Assembly: GCA_947683425.1 (NCBI GenBank)
Contig: CANTUQ010000003.1
Coordinates: forward strand, 2,046,001 to 2,110,000
Direction of reading: 5' to 3'
DNA length: 64,000 nucleotides
Source: Excoecaria cochinchinensis
Taxonomy: Eukaryota > Streptophyta > Magnoliopsida > Malpighiales > Euphorbiaceae
The translations under genes and the position numbers were made by a program. The notes beneath the pieces were generated by a model, which worked only from the letters and a program-made list of their open reading frames with translations, was not told the DNA's origin and made no database searches. Within the stretch, counting starts at the first letter, position 1. Each line of letters starts with the position of its first letter. Shown piece by piece: positions 44,998-57,544 of the stretch.

Positions 44998-46244
44998 GGA
45001 ACAAAGACAACAGACACTAAACAAACAAACATATATTATCAAGCAGGAATACGTATAAACTTGCATGCAAACACTCACCGGTTCCACCGAAGTATCAGAT
45101 ATCAGAAGGAGCATCATGTGAAGACACAAATTATATATATACGCAACTGTCATACCAAAGTACCCATATACCAACCAAAAGCTAATTCACACGCAATGCA
45201 ACTATCATGCAGAGATGCACATACACGTTAACTGATACCCGAATTACGAAGTTGATGCACTACACTACCATACAATGATGTACACAAATATCATGCAAGG
45301 TCACTAGAGGTCCAAACATAAAACTATCATGCCATAATACAAACCCACTAGCTGAGAACTGACTGACAAGGTCAAAGTACAACACTTCCGTTGCGCCACT
45401 CTGATACATATAATATCATGCCGAAGACACTCCAATAGCAGAGACCAAAGAAATAATAACATAACATCACATTCATAACATCATCATGCGAAAATACAAT
45501 TAAATCTTACATACACTTACCGAGATTAATTAAATATAGAAAGTCATAGATTACACAATGCATAATCTCTAACTATCTAAACATGCATAAAACTGTCACA
45601 CAATGAAGCCCATACTCTAGCTGAAACCAATCACAAAGCTAATACACTATACTCTCACATTACTACACCAATACACGTAGTCGCATACAGAGAAACATAA
45701 ACACCTAACAACATACAAAAATCACTACAGTAGCAAAGACCGGCATAACATATACACAACAATACTTCCATGTCACTACCCAATACATATGTTATCACAC
45801 CATGAAATGTAAACACATGTCAACATATCGAAATCACTACGATGGCAGAAACCGAGGAAACACATATCATAGCTCTACCTTTATAGCATTCAGGGAGTCA
45901 AGTTCACAATCTTACACATTAATTTGCATACTTCTAGCCACAACTGATCCGATTTACATGCTTATACACAATAAAAACATGCTTGAGTCGCATACATATA
46001 TACATAATATTTGAATCACTATCGTAGCATTTCGAAACTTATAACAGATCATATGACAAATGCGGATAATCATGTCAGATATAAAATCATGCTTGCATAA
46101 TAAAGACATACATTCAGAAGCTTATATCCACATTCATATACATATTGACGGATTTCTCAAATTATTATCATGCTCATTCGGATATCACATTCTGATAATA
46201 AGATCGAAGAAAACTAAAGCAAACAGAACACTGCTGACTCACAA

Positions 46245-46560
46245 TAGTGGATAACGAGTATACGGACAATACCTTACGGGTACAAATCGAATACGAACAG
46301 TACCTTACGGGTACGAATACGCCAAAGGGTACCTTACGGGTACCAATCGAAAACCATTTTATTTTAACACATTTAAAACATTTTACTGAGGGGGATCTTA
46401 AACAAGATCCTAACACATTGAAAAGGATTGTGGGGATCAGAACACATAAAAAGGGTTCGCGAGGAACCAAATGGGGAGCTGATCAGGGTCCAAGCATCCA
46501 AAGGTGCCGCATCTAAAGAGACTCTATTAGGCATGCCTAACTATCCACTAAACTGACTCT
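46245..46560 (-). repeat. Hairpin-train module (H, left LTR)
   Basis: GTACC-ttac-GGGTAC twice, a longer GGGTACC-ttac-GGGTACC (46328-46345), GGATCTT-aaac-AAGATCC (46393-46410), GGTTC-gcga-GGAACC (about 46453), and TTAGGCATGCCTAA (46527-46540). Confidence 0.78.
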
Positions 46561-47140
46561 CGCAGGTCATGCATAACACCAATCACACTTAAGCATAACA
46601 CATTATTCATAGCAAGGACACAAATCTTAGGCTTGTATAATACATCAAAGTCATTTCATGATACTTATCAAATTGTTCATATATCATTCATTGGTTCATA
46701 AACGTATAGTTCATCATACCAATCATGCATAAATAAGAATAAATAAGCATAAACCATGCACTGGGAAGAGAACATGCATCATACAATTCATATTGCAAAG
46801 CATAAAATATAATTCAGTCAACACATTATATGAGTAATCACCACTATAAAGCATACCAGAGTAAGATATGAAAATACTATTATGCCAATGATTAGCAATA
46901 TAAAGCCTTAATTATGCAATAATGCAATTCATGTTCCATAGCGTATTATAATCAAATATTAACATACTATCACTTCAATAAACACACACTTCAGAATAAT
47001 AATACAAAACATATTCTAAAAACACAACATATCAATTGAATCAAACTTAATAACAATATTCACTATTCCAAGAGAAATGATATGAAATTCATTTTAAAAG
47101 AGAAACGCAAAAATCGGAACAACAAGGCAAAGTTAGGGTC

Positions 47141-47480
47141 ACTGTCGCGATCGCGATGTTTATTGCGCTCGCGACAGTGAGCGGCCCCAGAGGCTGTCAC
47201 GACCTCGCGCAATCGCGCGTGCTCGCGACAAGAGAGAGGACACAGCTTGGTAGCTGAGCGCTCTATCGCGCTCACAGCAGCAAGCTTTGCTGCGCTGTTC
47301 GACAACTGCAAGCTCGGCAGTCAAGTTTGCTCTGCAGCTGAGCTCCATATCGCGCTCGAGACATGCATCGCGATCTCGACAGTAAGTTCTGCTATGATCA
47401 GCTCCGCTGCGCGCTTCCGATCGGCCAAGCGCACGAGCTGGCTTCTCAAGCTCTGTCGCCACAGCATCGAGATTTCCAGT
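47141..47480. repeat. Palindrome cluster (H, left LTR)
   Basis: CACTGTCGCGATCGCGA and TCGCGCTCGCGACAGTG nested at 47140-47182, then more degraded TCGCG/GAGCGC words to 47480. The right copy at 58009 lacks part of the first pair. Confidence 0.8.
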
Positions 47481-48525
47481 TCTTGCGCGAAGATCTGCAG
47501 AATTTTCCAAAAACCAAAACACCAAACTTCCAATCTCATCTCCAAATTAACCCAAACAACAAGTTACCTTAACCCAACCTTCCAAACATCACAAGGGATA
47601 TAAAATATAGCTTTTCAAACAATTAATTCAATCAAAACATGCATGAGCATCATCAAATCTCTCAAGAATATAAACCTAGAAATTTCAACTACAAACTCAT
47701 CAAACCACACACTTAGTTCAATAATTCAACATTATGCAATAATAACTCAAATCAATCAAATACCCACAACATTAACATCATCATAAATCCAATAATCATC
47801 AAATTTTCCAGAATTCAAACAATGCAAAACACACATGAAACCTAAATGAGAATTAAGACAAAGACAACTCAAATAAACTCCCAAACCTCTTAGAAGTACA
47901 ACCCAGCTGTTCCTTTCAAGCTTGAACCTTCCCTTTTCCTTTATCTTTCTTCTTGTTATCAATCACTTGCACAAACAAAACCCATAAATCCAAATAAAAA
48001 CAAAACCAGAAGGGGATGAAGAAGAATGTAGGAAACCCTAAATCTCAACCACTTACCTCTTCAAAGCTGACCCAAAGCTCAACCTAAATGGCTCCAGCTC
48101 ACACACACAACTAGGGAATGAAGAGCAAGAAACGGGAAAAGAAAGAAGAAGAGAAAATAGGAAGAAGAGGAGAAGAGAGAGCAGAAACGTGATCTGCTCT
48201 TCTCTCTCTCTTTCCTTTTCCTTTTTCTTCTTTCCCCATTAATTGCACACACCCACCAAGCCACGTGGTAGCCTCCCATTGGTCCAATATTAAAATATCT
48301 TATCATATTACTCTTTGGTCCTTAGGCAATTCCCACTTCACTCACTAACACAATTCATTTCTTATTAACTTAAATTATCTTTTCAAATGGGTCCTCAAAA
48401 ACTCAAATTCCACATACACAAATTACCAATTAACTCCAATCCCGCTAACCACAATTACCGAAATGCCCTCAACTATTCCGACTTAGCGCGCTAAATCCGA
48501 CTAGGCCCGTTTTGGATTTTTACAA

Positions 48526-48562
48526 TCTCTCCCCCTTAAGAAATTTCATCCTCGAAATTTCA
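48526..48562 (-). promoter_or_regulatory. H polypurine tract and conserved near-palindrome
   Basis: Minus strand AAGGGGGAGAGAT against the LTR, then GAAATTTCATCCTCGAAATTTC (plus) at about 48540-48562, a variant of the motif in D and G. Confidence 0.8.
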
Positions 48563-48573
48563 CCGCTAAACAC

Positions 48574-49001
48574 TTACATCAAAATAACCCAAACAAACAA
48601 AACAAACATAAACAAAAGCTTACAATACAACTTATCGGAAGAACCTGCGGGCTCAATCGTATCCTCACCATACGCTACAAACTCCGAGGGCGCTCGAGAA
48701 GGTCTAAGCAATTCCTCTAAATTTTTTCTAGCCTGTTGAGCTAGATTCTCACTCGTATTCTTAGGAAAATCAGCTATTTGATGTTCTAAGCTGCCACATC
48801 TGAAACGAGCTCCAGTCATCATTCGACACAAGCCCCGATGTCGCTTCTGACAGTACTGACATGTCGGCATTCCCTTAACTTTCTGACACTACCTCCAGTG
48901 TTGCTTCTGACAATGTTGACACATCGAAAGTTCTCGAATCCTCTTACCTGCTGACACTGCTCTACCTGATCCTTTTCTCTTCTGAGGCACCTTCCGAACA
49001 A
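48574..49001 (-). pseudogene. H gag zinc-knuckle relic
   Basis: The frame 48574-48870 begins MPTCQYCQKRHRGLCRMM then ARFRCGSLEHQIADFP. Compare CSYCNKPHWGECRW and CFRCGSTDHILANC in G. Here the first and last zinc-binding Cys are Arg and Phe, so the knuckle cannot work. Just upstream (to 49001) a second, frameshifted copy of the CQ-CQK segment suggests a small internal duplication. No capsid, protease or pol remains. Confidence 0.7.
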
Positions 49002-49255
49002 AATCTTAAGGAGCTCGAGGAGCAGTCAATCTATCTAAAATTCGAATTAACCCTTGCACTAATGTCTCATTATCAGAAACAGGACCAGAATCTTCACACT
49101 TTCCGTTGTCTCGCCCACATTCTCACTCGGATCAGACTCCATATAGACATGACACAAGTCAAGACACATCTTCATTAGGCTACAACACAAAATCGACTCG
49201 TATGCAAAGACTCAACACTCAAATAAACAAAGGCAACAAGAACTGCCAAACCGGT

Positions 49256-49267
49256 GCTCTGATACCA
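49256..49267 (-). promoter_or_regulatory. H primer-binding site (initiator Met tRNA type)
   Basis: Minus strand TGGTATCAGAGC, five bases inside the LTR at 49273. Confidence 0.9.
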
Positions 49268-49272
49268 CTAAA

Positions 49273-50212
49273 TATAACACCCCCTACGCCCTATTGGAAG
49301 GACACCGGAGAACGCTACCGATGCTCACTCACATGCAGGCACACATAGACTAAGCGGAAGCATACATTCATACATAAAAACATATAAAAATTAAAACTTT
49401 AAGGAAACATCATCTACATGCATTTATACAACAATACTCATTACAAGAATAGCCTGATCACAATTGGCAAACAAATAATTACATCTCCAAATACTACCCT
49501 CCGAACATACATATAAATACATATACAAACAGGTACAGAAATATAGATTTCAAAATACCGGAGCAGAAACCGAAAATATCATAACACTTCAAACTCCTAC
49601 GTGGCTGACCCTGCAGATGCGCGACTCGAGCGGAACCCAAAAACCTGCCACCTAAAAGGGAAAAGAACCCGTGCTAAACGATAACGCTTAGTGGGGAGGA
49701 ACAAGGACAACCAACACTAAACAAACAAACATATATTACCAAGCAGGAATACGTATAAAATCGTATGCAAACACTTACTGGTTCCACCGAAGTACCAGAA
49801 ATCAGAAGGAGCATCATGCGAAGACATAAATTATATATATATGCAGTTGTCATACCAAAGTACCCATATACCAACCGAAAGCTGATTCACACGCAATGCA
49901 ACTATCATGCAGAGATGCACATACACGTTAACTGATACCCGAATTATGAAGTTGATGCACTACACTACCATACAATGACGCACACAAATATCATGCAAGG
50001 TCACTAGAGGTCAAAACATAAAACTATCATGCTATAATACACACCCACAAGCCGAGAACCGACTGACAAGGTCAAAGCACAACACTTCCGCTGCGCCACT
50101 CTGATACATATAATATCATGCCGAAGACACTACAATAGCAAAGACCAAAGAAATAATAACATAACATCACATTCATAACATCATCATGCGAAAATACAAT
50201 TAAATCTTACAT
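49273..50212 (-). mobile_element. H LTR, right copy, first segment
   Basis: Matches 44572-45515 closely until solo LTR I interrupts at a TACAT target. Confidence 0.88.
49671..49698 (-). repeat. Double-hairpin module (H, right LTR)
   Basis: CTAAACG-ATAA-CGCTTAG, one arm with a single change; companion arm CCCGTGC is kept. Confidence 0.7.
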
Positions 50213-51164
50213 TGTCACACCCCACAAGTGGCCTAATCGGAAATTGGCAATTTTATTTGGAAATTAGAATTTTAATTGGACATTAAGGGTAATTGAGTAA
50301 TTTATAAATGAAAGAGGATTTAATTGCAAGGAAATAAAAGATTTAAATAGCAGATTTTTATTAGTGAGTTAAAAGTAATTTGAGAGGACCTGTGAGAAGT
50401 TATGAGGAGTTGTTTGTAATTGGGTTTAGGTGGACTGTGCATGTGTGCCAAGTGGTTGAGGTGAGTGTGTGCACGTGGGTGAGGGAAAAGAGAAGTCTGT
50501 ATGTTTTTAATTTCCTGGAAACAATAGACGTGAGTTTTTCTTCTCTTTTGCTTTCTCTCTCACGGTAGCCATTCTTTCCCTCTCCATTTGCTGTTCCTTC
50601 CTTTTTGCATGTGTGTTCTACCTGTTGTGAAGCTTGAGTCTGGTTGTGTTAGTAACTTCAGAAGCCTCTGAGGATAAAAGAAAAGAGAAGGGAAAGGGCA
50701 AAGTTGTGGATTGAAAGAGCAGTGGACGTTGTTTTGGACTTCAACAGGTTTGGGAGTGTTTCCATTTTCTCATGTCTGGATCCTGTTTGCTATGATATGA
50801 ATGCATTTATGTGTGTGTATATGAAATGTTAAAGTTATGTGTTATTGTAGACTTATTTACAGTAGAAAAAGAATGATACGAATATGCAATGAGATGAATG
50901 TGCTTGATTTTGAATGCAAAATACTGGGTTAGTGTCTCTCTCTGTTTTTACTGATTGACTGTGTAAGAATGTGATTGAGTTGAGTATAAGTGTTGTAAAT
51001 GTGCTCAGAAGACTATAAGGTATGTGTTAGTATGATTTTTTGCATGAAAAATGGATTTAGACAAATTGGGTTTTGGAAATTTGATTGCACTCTGTTTTGA
51101 CGTTTTCTGAGTTTTCTGGAAATTCTGAAGAGTAATTTTGAAGAAGAAGGAGTTTGAGAAGAAG

Positions 51165-51570
51165 ATCACGCGACGTGATGGAGCATCACGCCGTGACCTC
51201 CCTCCTTTGGGAAGTCACGAGACGTGATGGGGCATCACGCCGTGATCCCCCTTCTCTGGGAAGTCTTTGTGATGAAGGAAGAAGCAGAGAGGAAGATCAC
51301 GTGACTTGATGAGGCATCACGCCGTGACCTCCCTCCCTTGGGAAAGTCGCGACGTGATGGAGCATCACGCCTCGCGATCTTGCCTGTCTCCCTGCGTGTC
51401 TTCCCCTCTCCTCACAGGCATCACGTGACGTGACTGATGGTCATGCCGTGATAGCCTGCCCTTGCCTTGTTTTCTTGCCTTGTTCTTCGGCGTGGCACTT
51501 GCGAGAAACCAGCGTCACGCGACGTGACGAATGGTCACGGCGTGACCGGCCTCTACCTGCTGCCCTGTTT
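51165..51570. repeat. Palindrome array, core ATCACGCGACGTGAT / GCATCACGCCGTGA (I)
   Basis: About ten TCACG-n-CGTGA units. Four tandem blocks at 51165-51390 repeat AGTCACGAGACGTGATGG then CATCACGCCGTGA and a CCTCCC-type spacer; more units follow to 51555. Confidence 0.9.
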
Positions 51571-51919
51571 TCCAAAATTGAAGTTTTAACTTCTGTTTTT
51601 CAAGAATTTTTGCACTACATGACAAATATTTGATTTAAAATCTGTATTGTGTTTTAATAATTGCTTAATATTGGGTTTTGTATACATGATTAATAATTAA
51701 TATACATGACTTACATGTTTATAGTTTATTTAACAGGGACTTTTTTCAATATGAGCTATTTGTTCTTATTACCTCCTGTAGTTAATATTTATATGTTTAA
51801 ATGTTTCTGAATTTGATTATTATACAAATATACATGATTTATAAGCTAGTAATTAGTGAAATTCTCATGATTTGATATATGAATTGTTGAGTTGTATCAA
51901 TTGAGCCTGAAAAGTCATA

Positions 51920-52150
51920 GTAGTGGATAAGTAAGCGCTTACTTAGGTCAGTGTGTGTGTGTGCAGCTGCTATATGATAAAACGATATATGTGGGTCCGT
52001 AGGATCCTTGTTTTGACCATGTTTGGTCTATATGAAAATAAAGCGAGACTTCGGTCTCTATATGGAAAATACATGTTTGAGACTCATGTCTCTATATGCT
52101 TGGGATACTGTGTTCAATCAGTATCCAAATGACCGTATCCACTTCTAGAG
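51920..52150 (+). repeat. Hairpin-train module (I)
   Basis: AAGTAAGCGCTTACTT (51929-51944, perfect), GACCA-tgtt-TGGTC (52015-52028), GAGAC-ttcg-GTCTC (52045-52058), GAGAC-tcat-GTCTC (52079-52092), and GGATACTG...CAGTATCC (52103-52126). The place and stem sizes match the other LTRs but the bases do not. Confidence 0.78.
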
Positions 52151-52621
52151 AGTATTTTAGACTAATCAGGCTACATGTTTATATGTGATATATATGTTGA
52201 GATGTTTATTGACAAGATTAAAGGTATATGTTGTATATGAAATATAGTATAACTTTGTGTTTATATACCTTGAGTATATATATATGTATTTGGAACGGTG
52301 AGAAATATGTAGATTCAATTTGTATTTTAATAGTTAATTACTTGTAATATATGTTTATGGTTGGGATGAGATTGTAGTGTTGTTGTAAATATTGTATATG
52401 CATTATTTTAGGCTAGTCAGGCTATGAGTTTAATTGTGTTGCATAAGATGAGATGAATTGTTAACATGATTACAAGTATATAGTGCACATGAATTCTTAC
52501 ATAGCTTTAAATCGCACCTTGAATCTGTATACTTAGAATGATGAGAATTATGAATTGAATACTTGATTGCTGGTATTGTTATATATACTATATATGCACT
52601 TTGTTAGTTTGTTTTGTTCCT

Positions 52622-52650
52622 CCCCACTAAGCGTTATCGCTTAGCACGGG
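52622..52650 (+). repeat. Double-hairpin module (I)
   Basis: CCCCACTAAGCG-TTAT-CGCTTAG then GCACGGG-ctctttt-CCCGTGC. The most perfect copy. Confidence 0.82.
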
Positions 52651-53038
52651 CTCTTTTCCCGTGCAGGTGGCGAGTTTGGATTTGGAGTCGGATATCTGCA
52701 GGTCGGCCACTAGGAGTCTTTTTGGATGAAGTTGTTTTATTTTTGAAGTCTTCCGCTGTAATTATTTTTGTATATGGCTTGTAATTAGCAAAATGAATCT
52801 TTTGTAAAGGAACAAGTATTCTTTTTGTATATGTAATTGCATACGAGCCTCTTTTTGTAAAACGACAGTGATATGTATATGTATATGTTAAAAGGCTTTA
52901 CTATAAATGATTAAAAGTTTCTTTAAATCTCATTTGGTTTTCTTTTGTTTATTTATACATGTGTAAATGTATATGTTTATATGTGTTTGCCCGCGTGGCA
53001 CTCCGGCATCCTTCCAACGGGGATGGCGGGGTGTTACA

Positions 53039-54184
53039 TACATACACTTATCGATATCAATTAAATATGAAAAGTCATAGATTACACAATGCATAATCTC
53101 TAACTATCTAAACATGCATAAAACTATCACACAATGAAGCCCATACTCTAGCTTAAACCAATCACAAAGCTAATACACCATACTCTCACATTACTACACC
53201 AATACACATAGTAGCATACATAGAAACATAGACATCTAACAACATACGAAAATCATTACAGTAGCAGAGACCGGCATAACATATACACAACAATACTTCC
53301 ATGTCACTACGCAATACATATGTTATCACACCATGAAATGTAAACACATGTCAACAAATCGAAATCACTACGATGGCAGAAACTGAGGAAACACATATCA
53401 TAGCTCTACCTTTATAGCATTCCGGGAGTCAAGTTAACAATCTTACACATTAATTTGCATACTTCTAGCCACAACTGATCTGATTCACATGCTTATACAC
53501 AATAAAAACATGCTTGAGTCGCATACGTATATACATAATACTCGAATCACTATCATAGCATTTTGAAACTTATAACACATCATATGACAAATGCGGATAA
53601 TCATGTCAGATATAAAATCATGCTTGCATAATAAAGGCATACATTCAGAAGCTTATATCCGCATTTATATACATATTGGCGGATTTCTCAAATCATTATC
53701 ATGCTCATCCGGATATAACATTCTGATAATCAAATCGATGAAAACCAAAGCAAACATAACACTTACTAACTCACAGTACCTTACGGGTACGAATAGAATA
53801 CGGACAGTACCTTACGGGTATGAATCGGCCAAAGGGTACCTTACCGGTACAAATCGAAAACCATTTTATTTTAATACATCCTAACACATTGAAAAGGATC
53901 GCGGGGATCAGAACACATAAAAAGGGTTCGAGAGGAACTAAACGGGGACCTGATCAGGGTCCAAATGTCCAAAGGTGCCACAGCTAAAGAGACTCTATTA
54001 GGCATACCTAACTATCCACTAGACTGACTCTCGCAGGTCATGCATAACACCAATCACACTTAAGCATAACACATTATTCATAGCAAGGATCACAAATCTT
54101 AGGCTTGCATAATACATCAAACTCATTTCATGATACTTATCAAATTGTTCATATATCATTCAATGGTTCATAAATGAATAGTTC
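53039..54184 (-). mobile_element. H LTR, right copy, second segment
   Basis: Continues the LTR after I (matches 45516-46690), ending at the J insertion point in ATAGTTC. Confidence 0.85.
53765..54030 (-). repeat. Hairpin-train module (H, right LTR)
   Basis: GTACC-ttac-GGGTAC stems are kept, but the GGATCTT/AAGATCC stem is lost by deletion near 53878 and the last stem has one mismatch (TTAGGCATACCTAA). Confidence 0.7.
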
Positions 54185-54646
54185 TATAACACCCCCTATG
54201 TCCCCATTGGAGGGATGCGGGTGCACTATCGAGCTCACTCACACACATGCGCACATGCACTAAGCGGAAGCATACATTCATACATAAAAACATACGGAGA
54301 TACAGCGGAAATTAAAACTTGACAGAAATAATAGCTGAACATACATTAACTCACATACATACATATAATCATTCAGCGGAAGCATAAGCACAAGCGCGCA
54401 CACACATAGACTCTTTAATCAGCGAAAGCATAAGGCGAATAAATAAACGAAGGAATAACTTAATACATAAGCGTGTTTAACATTACATTATCTAAAATAT
54501 TACATATGCAAAAGACTATAGAATTACAAAATCAAAAATATAGAAGCTCAACCAAATAACAAAACACTTCCAACTCTTATGTGGCCGACCCTACAGACGC
54601 GAGACTCGAACCGGACCAAACCTGTCACCTGCACGGGAAAAGAGCC

Positions 54647-54674
54647 CATCCTAAACGATAACGCTTAGTGGGGA
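54647..54674 (-). repeat. Double-hairpin module (J)
   Basis: CTAAACG-ATAA-CGCTTAG; companion stem GCACGGG with GCCCATC, partly unpaired. Confidence 0.7.
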
Positions 54675-55729
54675 AAACACACAAGCAATATGGACAACCA
54701 TTCACAATGGTCGTCAGGACATAACACATGCAAATGGCAAATGCGGATATTCATAAAACTTATATAGTCAGGCTTGCTTAGTAAAGGCATTCATTTGAAA
54801 ACTCACATCCATATACTTACCGAGGTATCAAGTATCAGTACCTTACCGAGCGCAGTCACAAGAGATATTACACATGCAACTATCATGCCAAAGTACCCAT
54901 ACATTAACGGAAAACCCATTCACATGCAACACAATTTCCATATAATAACGTACCCAACTATCATGCTAAGAACACTAGCTATCTAAACATACATTTGTCA
55001 TGCCATAACACACACCCTAGCCGATCCCAAGGGAAGACGTCAAACACCCCACTACCACTGCACAACTCTATCACATAAAATATCATCCCAAGAACGTAGA
55101 CACACAACAACCTGCCGAAGATACTCCAATAGTTGAGACCAAAGGAACATATAGAGAAATATTACATTCAAAGCATACACTAGTTCAAGATCAGATTCTT
55201 ATACACTTTAACTTGCCTCATCATCATCCATTACCGCACATACACTTACCGAGGCCGATCCACATGCATTATACCCCAAATAATACATATGTGATCATTC
55301 AATAGTCCAGATTGCCTTATTACGCATACTAATTCACATGCTACCCTAATAGTTAACAGTACAGAATCTCATTCATATACACACTAATTAACCATATCGA
55401 TTCGTAATTTAAGCTCACATTCATATACATATTAATTCATATGCTTATAACATAACTGGTCAGATTCACATTCTCATAAGCATAGCATAATAAAATATGT
55501 TCATGGCATTGGAACGATTATGGTCACAGTCATACACGTCTTAATTCCAGTACTTATATCCACAACTGATGGCATTCAAATACATTCACAATATGATATA
55601 CATATATATATATATACAGATAAATATGTCCAATTCACATGTTTAGGTCACACCCAACCCATTTAGAGATTCATAATGACACTCTCTTGTTCATATTAGA
55701 TAAAATAGACGGAATATCTGCTGACCCAA

Positions 55730-55990
55730 AATAGTGGATAACGAGTGAACTGACAGTACCTTACGGGTACGAATCGAATACTGACATCACCTTACGGGTG
55801 CGAATCGAATACTGACATCACATTACGGGTGCGAATCGAATACTAACATCACCTTACGGGTGCGAATCGAATACATTAAAGGGTTCGCGAGGAACCAAAC
55901 AGGGGACCTGATCAGGGTCCAAGCGTAACTGAGGGCTGCAGCTAAGAGACCTATTAGGCATGCCTAACTATCTACTTACTTGACTCTAGC
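55730..55990 (-). repeat. Hairpin-train module (J)
   Basis: One GTACC-ttac-GGGTAC and three CATCACC-ttac-GGGTGCG repeats (second with CATTAC). The stem pair T-A is replaced by C-G. GGTTC-gcga-GGAACC, GGGACC-tgatca-GGGTCC and TTAGGCATGCCTAA follow. Confidence 0.78.
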
Positions 55991-56299
55991 AGGTCATGCA
56001 TCATTCAATCATATTTCCAAGTATAACACATAATTACATTCACATTCATAGTGAGAAATCATAATAAGACATGTATAACCCAATACATATTCCAAAATAA
56101 CATGTATAATTTCTCATGGATAACGCATCATTCATGTAACATGTGTCATAAATAACATATTATTAATCACGATTAAACTATGATAATCATTCGTATAAAC
56201 AAAGTAATTTAGCACCCAGTAGAGGAAAAAGCCACACAAGTAATTTGAAATTCATTTTTATAAAAACTGGTCATGTGGAGAAAATGGGGTGAGACAGAA

Positions 56300-56480
56300 T
56301 CACTGTCGCGGTCGCGACTTGGGTCGTGCTTGCGACAGAAAGGCCCAAAGGAGTCCTGAGCAACCTTCACAAGTCGTGAAGGTTGCTCACAACTTGTGAG
56401 CTTTGCTCACGTAACGTGAGCATTGCTCACGACTCGTGAGCTTGCTCACGCATCGTGAGCATTGCTCATGTCTCGTTAGC
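56300..56480. repeat. Palindrome array (J)
   Basis: One CTGTCGCGGTCGCGACTTGGGTCG-type unit at 56302, then GCTCACG-n-CGTGAGC units at 56365-56470, the core also used by F. Confidence 0.85.
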
Positions 56481-57544
56481 GGCTCACAGCCCTCTTCCTC
56501 CCCGATCGAATTTCGAAGAATTCCCAGAAACAACCCAACTCAAATCCAAATCATTCTTACCTGAATTAGCTTTCTCAAGCACTCAAAAACAAACATAATT
56601 AATACAAAATACTTCTGTAACAATTACCCATCCAAAACAGGAAATAGCCAAATTAAAACTCCAAAATATCAAAACCCAGAAAACGTGACAGTAAGCTCAA
56701 ATTCTCCTCAATTCCATTTTCAAATTCTCAATCTTCATTCATTAACCACAAACAAAACCCATTCATTCAAATCCCAACATGCAATATCAATACATCAATT
56801 CATCATCGAAAGAATCAAATAAAATAAATACACAGTAGCTAATCAAAAACAACAAAAACACAGTAAATGCAATTTTTCCCAAACCTGTAATCCTAGCCTG
56901 AAAACCACACTCTTCAAGCTTCAATCTTCCATCCTTTCCTTGCCCTTAAGCTTCCTCTTGCAACCCAACGCTTGCACAAACCAAAACCCACAAATTACTC
57001 TTCCAAAAACCCTAACTCAAACAAAACTTAGAAGAGGTAAAAGAGGGAGAACTCAGAAACGCAGGCAACCCTAACCCAACACATACCTCTTCAAAGCACC
57101 TTCTAAGTCCTCCAATTCTACTTCAGCTCATACACAAAACTAGGGGATGAAGAGCAAGAAGAGAGAAGAAAGAAGAAGGAGAACGGGAAGAGGGGGAGAA
57201 GAGGGCAAAACGTAATCTACCTCCTTCTCTCATTCCTTTCCTTTTTCTTCTTTCCTCACTAATTGCATATATCCACAAGCCATATGGCAGCCTCCTGTTA
57301 GTCCAAATAAAATATCTTTGACTTCCATACACCAAGGCACCATACTCATACATACACTACATAATTGCCTTACTTCCATGATACCAAACAACACACACTA
57401 GATAACTCCTGCACTTAACATCTTTAATTAATTTTAAAATTAAGTCCTTATCATCCAAATTCCTCATGCACAAATTATCGAAAGATCCATCACTTATCCG
57501 ACTTAGCTTGCCAAATCCGACTAGGGCCGATTTGGGTTGTGACA

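Larger units (their letters stand above)
44572..48525 (-). mobile_element. H LTR, left copy (3' LTR)
   Basis: 3954 bp, uninterrupted, non-coding. Modules at 44970, 46245 and 47141; a GA/CT-rich leader-like stretch at 48120-48240. Confidence 0.88.
50213..53038 (+). mobile_element. Element I: solo LTR of 2.8 kb, Tekay-like, forward
   Basis: Starts TGTCACACCCC, ends GGGGTGTTACA. The target-site duplication TACAT is exact (50208-50212, 53039-53043). 2826 bp. Its hairpin train uses stems unlike those of the others (see finding). A CT-rich leader-like stretch is at 50525-50600. No coding region. Confidence 0.93.
54185..57544 (-). mobile_element. Element J: solo LTR of 3.4 kb, Tekay-like, reverse
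   Basis: Starts TATAACACCCC (damaged TG) and ends TTGTGACA. Flanks AGTTC (54180-54184) and AATTC (57545-57549) are a target-site duplication with one mismatch. The H left LTR shows the empty site (ATAGTTCATCATACC near 46710), which confirms the boundaries. 3360 bp; close to F and H in its left part. No coding region. GA/CT-rich leader-like stretch at 57150-57250. Confidence 0.9.

Noticed and set aside
44779..45174. 131 aa minus-strand frame with hydrophobic stretches, partly repeated at 49674-49874
   Set aside because: Inside the H LTR and shortened in the other LTR copy; chance frame overlapping the double-hairpin module.
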